Shown: positions 23,342-30,777 of the stretch, piece by piece | Numbering within the stretch: position 1 is the first letter of the stretch | How the letters are laid out: each line of letters opens with the position of its first letter | Origin: an uncultured Anaerotignum sp. | Lineage (GTDB): Bacteria; Bacillota; Clostridia; Lachnospirales; Anaerotignaceae | Assembly: GCF_934277605.1 (NCBI RefSeq) | Contig: NZ_CAKQVD010000019.1 | Span: 1 to 30,777 of the forward strand | Direction of reading: 5' to 3' | Length of the DNA stretch: 30,777 bases | Made by a program: the position numbers and the translations under genes | Notes under the pieces: model-generated | The model's input: only the letters and a program-made list of their open reading frames with translations | Database searches by the model: none | Told to the model about the DNA's origin: nothing

Positions 23342-23542
23342 TTATCCGGCAATGATATGCCCCTTCATCAAAAGGAAAATCAAGCAAAGACAGCAAGCAA
23401 AGACGGCACACCACAAAAGAACAATGCGTCCTTTTTTCTTCATCTGGATGCCATAAACAAAGGCAATGCCGGAAAACAGTGCCGCAATCCATGCAATCAG
23501 CAGCAGGATAATATAAAGTACTTTTGGTAGGATAATCTCCAT
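23342..23542 (-). CDS. Small two-helix membrane protein, unknown function
   Basis: 66 residues from the ATG at 23542, which has GGGGAG about 5-7 nt upstream. A second ATG five codons earlier overlaps that SD. Two hydrophobic helices (about residues 5-32, with LYIILLLIAWIAALFSGIAF, and about 41-60, with VLLWCAVFACCLCLIFLL) are separated by the basic loop QMKKKGR. The cytoplasmic loop and outside ends fit the positive-inside rule. Three cysteines lie in the second helix. It has a convincing SD and terminator and follows the degV-family gene by 92 bp. I do not recognise the family. Confidence 0.65.
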   Translation of the reverse strand: MEIILPKVLYIILLLIAWIAALFSGIAFVYGIQMKKKGRIVLLWCAVFACCLCLIFLLMKGHIIAG

Positions 23543-23634
23543 GATATCTCCCCTCATCTTTTCCCTTGATGGTTACTATCACATATTTTACCATAAAATG
23601 CGAAAGAAAGAAATATCCGCCGCTGTGAAATCTA

Positions 23635-24489
23635 TTATTTTTTTGTAAACCCTGCCAAGCCAAACGCCGCAGGACCGCCATGCGTAGTAATCACGCCGCC
23701 TGCCTGTATCCACTTCGTCTGCCGAAAGCCTGCCTCTTTTGCCGCAGCCTCCACCGCCTCACGCACCTCATCGGAAAGCCCAATCACCCATACAAGCCAC
23801 AGGCAATCCCGCTCCAGATTATACTTTTCCGCATATTCCGTTACCATCTGCGCCGCAACCCGCCGCATTTTTCCACGGTATTTCTTGGTTGCAACCAGCT
23901 TTCCTTCCAAAATTTCAATGACAGGGTGCAGATTCAAAAGCTTTGCGCCCAAAAAAGCCACATTGCTGACACGCCCGCCTGCACGCAAAAACTCCAGATT
24001 ATCAGGCATAAAGCACATCCTTGCCCTTGCAATCAAATCCTTTGCCGCCGCAACCGCCTCCTCTATCGTCAGGTTCGGGTTCTGCCGCAAAAGCTCCGCC
24101 ATGGCAATCACAACATTACACTGCCCTGCGGAAACCTGCTTGGTATCCAGAATCGTCACGTAGTCCCTCTCCTCCGCCGCCAAAACAGCGCTCTGCATGG
24201 AGCAGGTTGTCACAGAGGAATAGGCTAAATAAAGCAGCTGTGCATCGGGGTGTGCCGCATGGATACGGTCAAAGGCAACCGCAAAATCCTCCGGTGTACT
24301 GCCGCTTGTCTTTGGCAGCTTGCCCGTTGCTTGATAATCATTTACGATTTTTTCCACCGGAAATGTTCCATCTGCCAAGGTTTCCTCCTCAAAGGAAACG
24401 TGCATGGGAACGATATTGATATGATATTCCGCCGCCAAGGCAGAATTGACATCAGATCCGCTTTCTGCAACAAGAAGTATTTGTTTCAT
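23635..24489 (-). CDS. DegV-family fatty-acid-binding protein
   Basis: 284 residues, the standard DegV length. Signatures: VAESGSDVN at the start, PKTSGSTPEDFAVAFD (the TS(Q)PS-like ligand loop), LAYSSVTTCSMQSAVLAAEE, DTKQVSAGQCNVV and LRAGGRVSNVAFLGAKLLNLHPVIE. DegV proteins are cytoplasmic and bind a single fatty acid; some act as FakB partners of the FakA kinase in phospholipid synthesis. No fakA lies nearby. The ATG at 24489 is preceded by AAAGGAA. It is probably transcribed alone or with the small membrane protein downstream. Confidence 0.93.
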   Translation of the reverse strand: MKQILLVAESGSDVNSALAAEYHINIVPMHVSFEEETLADGTFPVEKIVNDYQATGKLPKTSGSTPEDFAVAFDRIHAAHPDAQLLYLAYSSVTTCSMQSAVLAAEERDYVTILDTKQVSAGQCNVVIAMAELLRQNPNLTIEEAVAAAKDLIARARMCFMPDNLEFLRAGGRVSNVAFLGAKLLNLHPVIEILEGKLVATKKYRGKMRRVAAQMVTEYAEKYNLERDCLWLVWVIGLSDEVREAVEAAAKEAGFRQTKWIQAGGVITTHGGPAAFGLAGFTKK

Positions 24490-24594
24490 ATCCTTTCCTT
24501 TCCATTACCACTCATTCTGTTTTCTCAAATAATATTACATGGTTTTCTATACCATGTCAATCCTTTGTATCCTTTTCCACATCCTCCCAAAAAG

Positions 24595-24637
24595 AAAAAG
24601 CAAGAAGCCCTTTTCTTATCAGGATTTCTTGCTTTTT
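24595..24637. terminator. Terminator of the LTA-synthase-type gene
   Basis: AAAAAGCAAGAA (24595-24606) pairs with TTCTTGCTTTTT (24626-24637), with A and T runs on either side. It serves the minus-strand sulfatase gene ending at 24689. Confidence 0.85.
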
Positions 24638-24688
24638 TTGCATGAAAGCGGTTTGTTTCCTTTTCGGAATGTCACGCGCCTTTTTCGT

Positions 24689-26980
24689 TTATTCTGTTGT
24701 CACAGGTGTCCCTGCTGATTTTTCGCTTCTGCGTTCCGCACGCCGCTGCGCCCTTTGCTCCTGTCTCAGCTCTGCCAGCTTTTCAGGATCATCTGCGGCA
24801 TCCAAGAGCAGCTTTTTCTCCTTCAATTCCTCGGTATAAGGAATCACACGCCCCTCCAGATATACATATTCGGGAGAGGTGCGGAAGATGGTGTTGCTTG
24901 AGCCAACCTGCCCAATGGTAATCACATCCCAATCCTCCAGCGTACTCTTCTTCAGCTTCAGGATGTTTTCGTTGATAAACTTCCTCGATTGCTTTTCGCC
25001 ATTGACATAAACCTGGCTCCACTTCGTAAAGTTTTCGCCCACCAAGGTATAGTGTCCGTCAACCGTTTCGCTCGAATAGAGAATTTCTGCATCCCGTATG
25101 CCCATTGTCATGTGGCCCTGCGTAATCACGGGATTGCCGCCATAGACATACTGTTCGCCGTAAAGCAAATCATACTGCAACAGCTCCAAGTCCATCAAAT
25201 ATGCCGCTTGGTCTGCGGAATCCTTGCGCTCCTGATGATAATTAAACACTGTACCTGTATGCAGACCGATACGATCCATCACAATAGACATCATCTGATA
25301 GCTGGGAATGGTGCCATCCTGCTTTGTCAAGCCAATGTTATCCCAAATCACATAATTGGTGTTAAAGAGGCTGCCGCTCTTCATATCCGCCTCTGTCAGC
25401 CCCATGGTCGGCAAATGGTCGCCATAGAACACAACCACCGCAGGCTCGCCACGCTTATCCATCATGTCTACCAAATCAGCCGCAAACTGATCCATTTCAT
25501 ATACCTGATTTGCATAGTATTCCCACTGGCAGTTCTTTTCCTCCTGCTCCAAGCCGCCTGCCATCAAATGAGGATGCTCAATGATTCTCTCCTCGGGATA
25601 GCTGCCATGCCCTTGGTCACTGATGGCGAATACAAAGTCCTGCTGTTCTGTGGAATCCAAGCAGTCCTCGATATGCTCCACAAGCACCTCATCCTTCGCC
25701 CAACCCGTTTCCGTTGTGTCGAAGTTCATAAATTCCTTACTTGTGAAGGTATCAAAGCCGATATTATTGAATACCTTTGCTCTGCTGTAAAAGTTACCGC
25801 TGTGGTTATGCACCGCATGTGTGCCGTAATCAAATGCTTCCAATGCTGTTGCCGCACTTTCCGCAGGCTTTTCCTTTAGATAGGTTTTATAAGGATATTC
25901 CCCGGGGCCGAAATAACGCAGGCTCATGCCTGTCAGCATTTCAAATTCCGTATTTGCCGTACCGGCACCGATGGATGGCACCTGACAATAGCCGGAGGAA
26001 TATTCCGCCGCCATTTTTCTCAAATTCGGCAAGGGGTCCTTAGAGGTTTGCAACGCTTCAAATTCAGAAACATCAAAGAAGGATTCCAACTGCACAAAAA
26101 CAATGTTCGGCAAAACCTTTGCATCCGATGTGCTTTTGGTAATCTCCCCGTTATTGCTGATTTCCATCATTTTTTCCTTTGTATATCCGTTTGGCTCGGA
26201 AATACCGGTGTTAAAGATACTTGCCGCAAAGCAATAGGGCAAGCCATAGTCTTGATATGCAAACGCAATATTTGCGAAATACGTCGAAACAATACGATTT
26301 TCAATAACATAATCCGTCAATGCGCCATAGCCCGCAAAGGATGCGCCCACCAGCACAATCGACACCAGATAATTGATTTTGCCCGTATATTTTCCTGCCG
26401 TGCGGAACAAATGCACCAAGCCAAGCACCAACAAAAATGCGGCAATGGCCAGCCCTGCCAGCTCCAACACATTGAAATAATTTGTGAAAAGGGAAACCCC
26501 TTCTGCCACCGTTTTTAAATCCTGTGCATTAAACGGTGTAACCCTTCTGGAAAGCATTAACCCGTTGACAATACCCAAAACCAACCAAAGAAGGCTGATG
26601 ATGATACGGGTGAATACACGCCGCTTAAACAGATAGGTAATGGAAAACGTGACAAAAATCATAAACGCATTATAAAGAAATGCCTTTGTGGAAACTCTGG
26701 AATATTCCACCGCCGCCATCACGGAATGGCGTGACATCGCTTCAATCAGAAAGTTGATGACAATTGCCCAAGCGCCATGCAGAATCAAAGAAAAACGGTT
26801 CATATAGGGATACAGCTTTTGCAATTTCTTCGCAAAGGCACTGTTATGATATGCCTCTTCCTTTTCCTTTTGCCGTTTACGCAGTTTGCCGATGCCTGCC
26901 TTCACATCTGCCCATCTCAAAGATTTCAGCTTACAAACACCGCCCTTGATATCAGGCTTTTTAAACTTTATTTTTCCCAT
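24689..26980 (-). CDS. LTA-synthase-family membrane sulfatase (phosphoglycerol transferase type)
   Basis: 763 residues from the ATG at 26980 (AAGGAG, about 10 nt). A TTG three codons earlier sits against the SD and was not used. A ~60-residue basic cytoplasmic N-terminus precedes five helices (about 65-245). The extracellular alkaline-phosphatase-fold domain has LPNIVFVQLESF (metal ligand E299), GAGTANTEFE (catalytic T341), SDQGHGSYP and YGDHLP. Members transfer glycerol phosphate from phosphatidylglycerol to a glycolipid or polymer, in Mn-dependent fashion. After the sulfatase domain come ~130 further residues: an IPT/TIG-like beta segment (GHYTLVGENFTKWSQVYVNG) and a very basic tail. LtaS of Staphylococcus is about 650 residues, so this is a longer variant. 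True LTA synthesis is likely but unproven. Confidence 0.9.
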   Translation of the reverse strand: MGKIKFKKPDIKGGVCKLKSLRWADVKAGIGKLRKRQKEKEEAYHNSAFAKKLQKLYPYMNRFSLILHGAWAIVINFLIEAMSRHSVMAAVEYSRVSTKAFLYNAFMIFVTFSITYLFKRRVFTRIIISLLWLVLGIVNGLMLSRRVTPFNAQDLKTVAEGVSLFTNYFNVLELAGLAIAAFLLVLGLVHLFRTAGKYTGKINYLVSIVLVGASFAGYGALTDYVIENRIVSTYFANIAFAYQDYGLPYCFAASIFNTGISEPNGYTKEKMMEISNNGEITKSTSDAKVLPNIVFVQLESFFDVSEFEALQTSKDPLPNLRKMAAEYSSGYCQVPSIGAGTANTEFEMLTGMSLRYFGPGEYPYKTYLKEKPAESAATALEAFDYGTHAVHNHSGNFYSRAKVFNNIGFDTFTSKEFMNFDTTETGWAKDEVLVEHIEDCLDSTEQQDFVFAISDQGHGSYPEERIIEHPHLMAGGLEQEEKNCQWEYYANQVYEMDQFAADLVDMMDKRGEPAVVVFYGDHLPTMGLTEADMKSGSLFNTNYVIWDNIGLTKQDGTIPSYQMMSIVMDRIGLHTGTVFNYHQERKDSADQAAYLMDLELLQYDLLYGEQYVYGGNPVITQGHMTMGIRDAEILYSSETVDGHYTLVGENFTKWSQVYVNGEKQSRKFINENILKLKKSTLEDWDVITIGQVGSSNTIFRTSPEYVYLEGRVIPYTEELKEKKLLLDAADDPEKLAELRQEQRAQRRAERRSEKSAGTPVTTE

Positions 26981-27038
26981 TTGTATCAAACTCCTTGTTA
27001 TATTGCTTTTCTTATTTCTAAAGCCTCAAACTTAGAAC

Positions 27039-27069
27039 AAAAAACGCCCTTTGCAGCAATCTGCAAAGG
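27039..27069 (-). terminator. Leader terminator/attenuator upstream of the LTA-synthase-type gene
   Basis: Minus strand: CCTTTGCAG-attg-CTGCAAAGG (27048-27069) then GCG and six T. It lies between the gene's own promoter (27098-27126) and its start codon (26980), so it would end the transcript after about 50 nt unless read through. Confidence 0.65.
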
Positions 27070-27097
27070 ACATAAATTGACACAAGACTACTCTTTG

Positions 27098-27126
27098 ATA
27101 ATAGCGTTGAAATTTATTTTTGTCAA
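27098..27126 (-). promoter_or_regulatory. Consensus sigmaA promoter of the LTA-synthase-type gene
   Basis: Minus strand: TTGACA (27121-27126), 17-bp spacer, TATTAT (27098-27103). Predicted start of transcription is near 27091. Confidence 0.85.
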
Positions 27127-27266
27127 GTTTTTAAACAAATTTTAAGAAATACAGCCTTGCAGGTATCGAAAAAAATACCAAGGAAATTTCTGCCGCCGAT
27201 TTTTCATTCCTCTCCGTTTTCACTTAGAAATGGATGCTTTTAAAAAAACGATGGCTCACATAAAAA
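27127..27266. other. AT-rich spacer, nothing recognised
   Basis: This is the rest of the 328-bp gap between the sulfatase gene and the oxidoreductase operon. It has only a weak, bulged GGTAT/ATACC inverted repeat around 27157-27175 and no credible gene. Confidence 0.6.
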
Positions 27267-27291
27267 GTCCCGTACCGAGACGGTACGGGAC
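27260..27291 (-). terminator. Terminator of the 2-oxoacid oxidoreductase operon
   Basis: Perfect 10-bp stem GTCCCGTACC / GGTACGGGAC (27267-27276, 27282-27291) with a 5-nt loop, then TTTTTATG on the minus strand. It is 17 bp after the gamma-subunit stop. Confidence 0.97.
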
Positions 27292-27308
27292 AATGATTTC
27301 TGTTTAAA

Positions 27309-27860
27309 TTACAGATTTTTTGCAAATTCGTAGCCCAATTCAAAAGCCTTTTTGTTATCGGGGATGAATTTTGCTTTGCCGCCTTCAAATACATGAGCGA
27401 ATGTATCATCCAGACCTGCTACATCAATTGCGCCTGTTGCATAAACTACGGCACCCAGCATAACCAGGTTAGCCAGCTTAGAGCCACCGAAGTTATCAGT
27501 TGCAATTTTGTTTGCAGGGATAGCGTATACTTTAACGCCGTCCTTTACTGCACCGACTGTGCAAAGGTCTGCATTCACAACCAGAGCGCCGCCTTCTCTT
27601 ACAACGCCAACGAATTTATCCAAGGAAGGCTGGTTCAGTGCTACGATGCAGTCTGCATCCTTTGTAACAACGGGAGAACCAACATTTTCGTCGGAAATGA
27701 TTACGTTTACGTTTGCAGTACCGCCACGCATTTCAGGACCATAGGAAGGACACCAAGAAACCTCTTTGCCTTCCAGCATGCCGGCATAAGCCATAATTTT
27801 ACCCATCAGCAGAGAGCCCTGTCCGCCGAAACCTGCGATGATAGAAGAAAATGTACTCAT
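27309..27860 (-). CDS. vorC: 2-oxoacid:ferredoxin oxidoreductase, gamma subunit
   Basis: 183 residues. The gamma-subunit opening IIAGFGGQGSLLMGKIMAYAGM and EVSWCPSYGPEMRGGTANVNVIISDE, which contribute to the CoA site, are diagnostic. It is one of four separate chains of an archaeal-type VOR/KOR enzyme. The enzyme oxidatively decarboxylates a 2-oxoacid to the acyl-CoA while reducing ferredoxin. The ATG is 1 bp after the beta-subunit stop, with GGAGG inside the end of that gene. It is the last gene before the operon terminator. The substrate is probably branched-chain (3-methyl-2-oxobutanoate), although 2-oxoglutarate cannot be excluded. Confidence 0.92.
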   Translation of the reverse strand: MSTFSSIIAGFGGQGSLLMGKIMAYAGMLEGKEVSWCPSYGPEMRGGTANVNVIISDENVGSPVVTKDADCIVALNQPSLDKFVGVVREGGALVVNADLCTVGAVKDGVKVYAIPANKIATDNFGGSKLANLVMLGAVVYATGAIDVAGLDDTFAHVFEGGKAKFIPDNKKAFELGYEFAKNL

Positions 27861-27861
27861 A

Positions 27862-28614
27862 TTATTTGCCCTCCTCTACTGTGATATCTTTGTATACGCC
27901 CAGAGGATAGTAAGGAATCATTTTTTCTCTTACAAATTCCATAGCTTTCACGGGTGTCAGACCCCAGTTTGTAGGGCAGGAAGCTACTACTTCGATGAAA
28001 GTGAAGCCCAGGCCCTGTTTCTGGATTTCAAATGCTTTTCTGATTGCTTTCTTAGCTGCTGCAACCTGTGCAGGTGTAGAGATACTTACTCTTTCGATGT
28101 AAGCAGGACCTGTCAGGGATGCCAGCATTTCGGAAACACGCAGGGGGTTACCGTTAACCTTGGGATCACGGCCCTTCTGTGCTGTTGTTGCCTTCATGCC
28201 GGGCAGTGTTGTGGGAGCCATCTGGCCGCCTGTCATGCCGTAGATACCGTTGTTGATGAAGATTGTTGTAATCTTTTCGCCACGAGCTGCTGCATGAACG
28301 ATTTCACAAGTACCGATGGAAGCCAAGTCGCCATCGCCCTGATATGTAAATACTGTCTGTTCGGGATGTACTCTCTTGATACCTGTTGCTGTTGCGGGAG
28401 CACGACCATGTGCACACTGGATTGCGTCAATGTTGAAGTAGTTGTTTGCAAATACTGCACAACCTACGGGAACTGCAACGATGGAGTTGCCCAGCTCGCC
28501 CATTTCTTCCAGAACTTCTGCTACCAGTCTGTGTACGATACCGTGTGCACAACCGGGACAATAATGCAATTTCGCGTCTGTTAAACCTTTTGTTTTTTCA
28601 AATACAACTGCCAT
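27862..28614 (-). CDS. vorA: 2-oxoacid:ferredoxin oxidoreductase, beta (thiamine-PP) subunit
   Basis: 250 residues. The TPP-binding part is visible: HYCPGCAHGIVHRLV near the N-terminus, YQGDGDLASIGTCEI (GDGD metal/TPP motif) and NNGIYGMTGGQMAPTT. A cysteine near the C-terminal VASCPTNWGLTP is also typical. It forms the catalytic heart with the alpha subunit in the cytoplasm. The ATG shares a base with the alpha-subunit stop (TAATG), so synthesis is coupled. Length fits the separate beta chain of VOR or KOR rather than a pyruvate enzyme (about 310). Substrate is inferred only. Confidence 0.93.
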   Translation of the reverse strand: MAVVFEKTKGLTDAKLHYCPGCAHGIVHRLVAEVLEEMGELGNSIVAVPVGCAVFANNYFNIDAIQCAHGRAPATATGIKRVHPEQTVFTYQGDGDLASIGTCEIVHAAARGEKITTIFINNGIYGMTGGQMAPTTLPGMKATTAQKGRDPKVNGNPLRVSEMLASLTGPAYIERVSISTPAQVAAAKKAIRKAFEIQKQGLGFTFIEVVASCPTNWGLTPVKAMEFVREKMIPYYPLGVYKDITVEEGK

Positions 28615-29672
28615 TATTTGTCACCTCCCATAATTTCTTTACCAAATTCCACGATTTCATCTACAGTAGGTACGTTACCGCCTGTTCTGCCGTGGAATGC
28701 AACCTTGTTTCTATCGTTACAAGCGTATGCAACGTCGGGAACCATCTGGCCCATGGACATTTCTACATCCAGGAATTTTTTGATTTTGTCATTCCATTTA
28801 TCAAATGCTTTCTGAGGGAAAGGCCACAGTGTTTTAGGTCTAATCATACCTACTTTGAAGCCTGCTGCTCTCAGGTAGCCGATTGCTGTTCTAACAACTC
28901 TGGAGGCTGTACCATAGGAAACGAATGCGTATTCCGCATCATCCATCATGTATTCTTCCCAAGCCTGTTCGTTTGCCAGAATCTGATCATATACTTTGAA
29001 GTGGTCATGGTTCCATGCTTCACATTCATCGGGTTCGATAACCAGGTTCTTGATGTTGCTTCTTTCTGCGCCGTAGTGACCTACCAAAGCCCATTTCTTT
29101 TCGGGCAGGTTCGGTCTGGGAACGTAGTTGAATTCTACGGGTTCCATCATCTGACCAATCAGACCGTCAGCCAGAACGATTACGGGAATACAGTACTGGT
29201 CAGCGATATCGAATGCTTCCATAACCATGTTAACAGCTTCCTGTACGGATGCGGGAGCCAGAACTACGTTGTGGTAGTCGCCGTTTGCGCCGCCCTTAAC
29301 TGTCATGTTATAGTCAGCCTGACCGGGCTGAATGGTACCAAGGCCCGGACCACCACGCATCATGTTGATGATAACTGCGGGCAGACCTGCGTTACTGATG
29401 TAACCGATACCTTCCTGCTTCAGTGCAATACCGGGGGAAGAAGAGCTTGTCAAAACTCTTGCGCCTGCTGCTGCTGCACCGTAAACCATGTTAATTGCTG
29501 CCACTTCGGATTCAGCCTGCACGAATGTGCCGCCCACCTTGGGTAATTCTACGGATAAATATTCAGGTACTTCGGACTGAGGAGTGATAGGGTAGCCAAA
29601 GAAATATCTGCAACCCGCCTCAATAGCCGCTTTACCAACTGCTTCGTTGCCTTTCATTAAAACTTTTGCCAT
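28614..29672 (-). CDS. vorB: 2-oxoacid:ferredoxin oxidoreductase, alpha subunit (VorB)
   Basis: 352 residues from the ATG at 29672 (GAGGAGGAATTTTCA before it). An upstream in-frame start would overlap the ferredoxin gene. Family features: MKGNEAVGKAAIEAGCRYFFGYPITPQSEVPEYL, which packs against TPP, ESEVAAINMVYGAAAAGARVLTSSSSPG, and a C-terminal RPKTLWPFP. The N-terminus is that of the VorB group, whose members handle 3-methyl-2-oxobutanoate. It follows the small ferredoxin subunit by 17 bp and overlaps the beta-subunit start. The wording of codons is notably uniform, suggesting strong expression of the operon. Confidence 0.93.
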   Translation of the reverse strand: MAKVLMKGNEAVGKAAIEAGCRYFFGYPITPQSEVPEYLSVELPKVGGTFVQAESEVAAINMVYGAAAAGARVLTSSSSPGIALKQEGIGYISNAGLPAVIINMMRGGPGLGTIQPGQADYNMTVKGGANGDYHNVVLAPASVQEAVNMVMEAFDIADQYCIPVIVLADGLIGQMMEPVEFNYVPRPNLPEKKWALVGHYGAERSNIKNLVIEPDECEAWNHDHFKVYDQILANEQAWEEYMMDDAEYAFVSYGTASRVVRTAIGYLRAAGFKVGMIRPKTLWPFPQKAFDKWNDKIKKFLDVEMSMGQMVPDVAYACNDRNKVAFHGRTGGNVPTVDEIVEFGKEIMGGDK

Positions 29673-29689
29673 TGAAAATTCCTCCTCTC

Positions 29690-29905
29690 TTAATCCAATC
29701 TTTCTACTACAATCGCACAATCAGGGCACATTTTTGCGCAGCTTGTGCAAGCGATACAATCTTCGCTGATCATTTCTGCGGGATTGTAACCTGCGGGATT
29801 GATTTTTGTTGTAGAAAGAGCCAATACGCTCTTAGGACAAACAGATACACAAAGGCCGCAACCCTTACAAATCACTTCATTGATCGTTACTTTACCTTTT
29901 GCCAT
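29690..29905 (-). CDS. 2-oxoacid oxidoreductase delta subunit (2x[4Fe-4S] ferredoxin)
   Basis: 71 residues. Two full [4Fe-4S] motifs: C13, C16, C19, C23 in CKGCGLCVSVCP and C50, C53, C56, C60 in CIACTSCAKMCP. It relays electrons from the TPP site to free ferredoxin and is the delta chain of the four-subunit enzyme. A strong GGAGG lies upstream of the ATG. It sits 29 bp after the P-loop ATPase gene and 17 bp before the alpha subunit, which is the usual order in Clostridia. Assignment as the delta chain rests on both sequence and position. Confidence 0.95.
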   Translation of the reverse strand: MAKGKVTINEVICKGCGLCVSVCPKSVLALSTTKINPAGYNPAEMISEDCIACTSCAKMCPDCAIVVERLD

Positions 29906-29934
29906 TCAAAATACACCTCCATAAATATTTGAAT

Positions 29935-30615
29935 TTACATCCAGGTCTTTCTCATATTAAACTCCATAGGGAACAGCTCCCCAGAAAGTCCTTCGGGTAT
30001 TTCCTCTGTCATAACCTCCTTGACATAGGAAACATATTTCACAGGAACTCCTGTGCGTTTTGTAACCTCCTTCAACACCTCGTCCCCGTGAAGCAAGCAT
30101 TCCGCTGTTGTTTCTCTTACCAGGTTCGTGTTATTGATGAAGCCAGTCACCTTCAGTCCCGCCGCATATTCCAGATTTTCCATCTGTTCTATGATGCCCT
30201 CAGGTGTAGAGGTATTCGGACGGTACGCATTGACTACCATAAAGAAGTCTGTTTCCGCATGATCCAGAACAGGCTTGATTCTGCCCAGCACCAATGTGCC
30301 GACATCGTTGCCGCCAAGGTCAACCACATACTGGTATTCCTTGTTGATAACGGGCATTGTCATTGCGCCGGAAACCGCAGGAACATCCGCAACGGCTGTA
30401 TCCAAGTTGGATGCAATCACCTGAATGCCCCTCTCCTCCAGCTCTTCCTTTTTCTCTCTGGAACGGAAATAAACATTTACAATATCCAAATCGGCAATGG
30501 CTACCTTCCCCTCTACGCTTTCACGCAGCTTGTGGACATAATTGACTGCAAATTCAGTCTTGCCGCTGCCGTAGTGACCTGTGATAATTCTGATTCTTTT
30601 GTCGTCAGCTACCAT
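29935..30615 (-). CDS. P-loop ATPase (MinD/ParA/CobQ-like) heading the oxidoreductase operon
   Basis: 226 residues from the ATG at 30615, with GGAGG 8 nt upstream. A longer in-frame start exists but lacks support. Walker A is GHYGSGKT (13-20). An acidic segment AIADLDIVNVYFR follows, then VVDLGGNDVGTLVLGR as a Walker B-like strand. A late VTGFINNTNLVRETT may read the base. It looks like a SIMIBI-class NTPase similar to MinD, CobQ or CooC-type maturation proteins. Proteins of this type often precede VOR-like genes in Clostridia, to my recollection. A role in cofactor or Fe-S loading of the oxidoreductase is inference. The gene is followed by the ferredoxin subunit after 29 bp. Confidence 0.8.
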   Translation of the reverse strand: MVADDKRIRIITGHYGSGKTEFAVNYVHKLRESVEGKVAIADLDIVNVYFRSREKKEELEERGIQVIASNLDTAVADVPAVSGAMTMPVINKEYQYVVDLGGNDVGTLVLGRIKPVLDHAETDFFMVVNAYRPNTSTPEGIIEQMENLEYAAGLKVTGFINNTNLVRETTAECLLHGDEVLKEVTKRTGVPVKYVSYVKEVMTEEIPEGLSGELFPMEFNMRKTWM

Positions 30616-30695
30616 AACTCTCGCCTCCAAAACCCTTCGGTTTTCTCCTACATCACTTTTATGCAAAATATCCAAAAAATTATCATAAAAGCGTC

Positions 30696-30704
30696 ATTAT
30701 ATCA
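30696..30704 (-). promoter_or_regulatory. Extended -10 promoter of the oxidoreductase operon
   Basis: TGATATAAT on the minus strand (TATAAT at 30696-30701, TGA at 30702-30704), about 80 bp before the first start codon. No good -35 is seen at 17 bp. Confidence 0.55.
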
Positions 30705-30777
30705 ATTTTAAATAAAATATTTCTTTCAAAAGATAATATTTTAGATAGTTTTTTATTCAAATTCTTCTCACTTGCTC

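Noticed and set aside
23154..23681. 175-codon minus-strand frame overlapping the small membrane protein
   Set aside because: It runs through two terminators and the ends of two real genes, so it is a shadow.
28446..29546. Plus-strand frame of 366 codons opposite the oxidoreductase alpha and beta genes
   Set aside because: The minus-strand products are unmistakable, and this frame has no SD or recognisable motif and is Cys/Phe-rich noise.

Overview
The window reads as a chromosomal segment of a strictly anaerobic, Gram-positive gut-type Clostridia, most likely a Lachnospiraceae or Anaerotignum relative. The reasons are AGGAGG-type ribosome sites, lipoprotein boxes, an LTA-synthase-type protein, a four-subunit 2-oxoacid:ferredoxin oxidoreductase and a monomeric [FeFe]-hydrogenase. 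The genus is an inference. Almost everything is on the minus strand. The exceptions are a three-gene island (about 3504-5800), a tRNA-Lys and one EamA transporter. No transposase, integrase, phage gene or CRISPR array was seen.

Layout, from high to low coordinates (the direction of minus-strand transcription). 30615-27309: a P-loop ATPase followed by the delta, alpha, beta and gamma subunits of a VOR-type 2-oxoacid:ferredoxin oxidoreductase, closed by a strong terminator. 26980-24689: an LTA-synthase-family sulfatase with its own promoter and a leader terminator. 24489-23342: a DegV protein and a small membrane protein. 22287-23210 (+): an EamA exporter. 22038-14949: one tightly overlapping phosphate operon, pstS-pstC-pstA-pstB-phoU-HD hydrolase-phoP/phoB-phoR. 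14585-13014: a putative group B [FeFe]-hydrogenase with a long structured leader. 12836-12908 (+): tRNA-Lys(UUU). 12636-8455: response regulator, large histidine kinase and ClC channel, with the last two starting at TTG. 8194-5856: a polar amino-acid ABC importer. 3504-5800 (+): a secreted protein, a chloramphenicol-acetyltransferase-family protein and a DUF523 protein. 3263-1: YhaM exoribonuclease, a two-piece membrane-anchored Cas4-like nuclease and RlmD (cut by the window edge).

Metabolic logic: the oxidoreductase reduces ferredoxin from branched-chain 2-oxoacids and the hydrogenase can dispose of those electrons as H2. The pst/pho block is a complete phosphate uptake and sensing unit with an extra HD phosphohydrolase inserted.

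The two least ordinary observations are as follows. (1) The Cas4/RecB-like nuclease is divided between two overlapping reading frames. Each half carries only part of the active site and of the Fe-S cysteine set, and each has one transmembrane helix whose predicted topology puts both catalytic halves in the cytoplasm. (2) PstS is circularly permuted relative to ordinary PstS: the SREDGSGTR segment follows the lipobox directly and the protein ends at the IFTG segment. Secondary points are the leader terminator of the LTA-synthase gene, the hydrogenase leader and the HD gene inside the pho operon.
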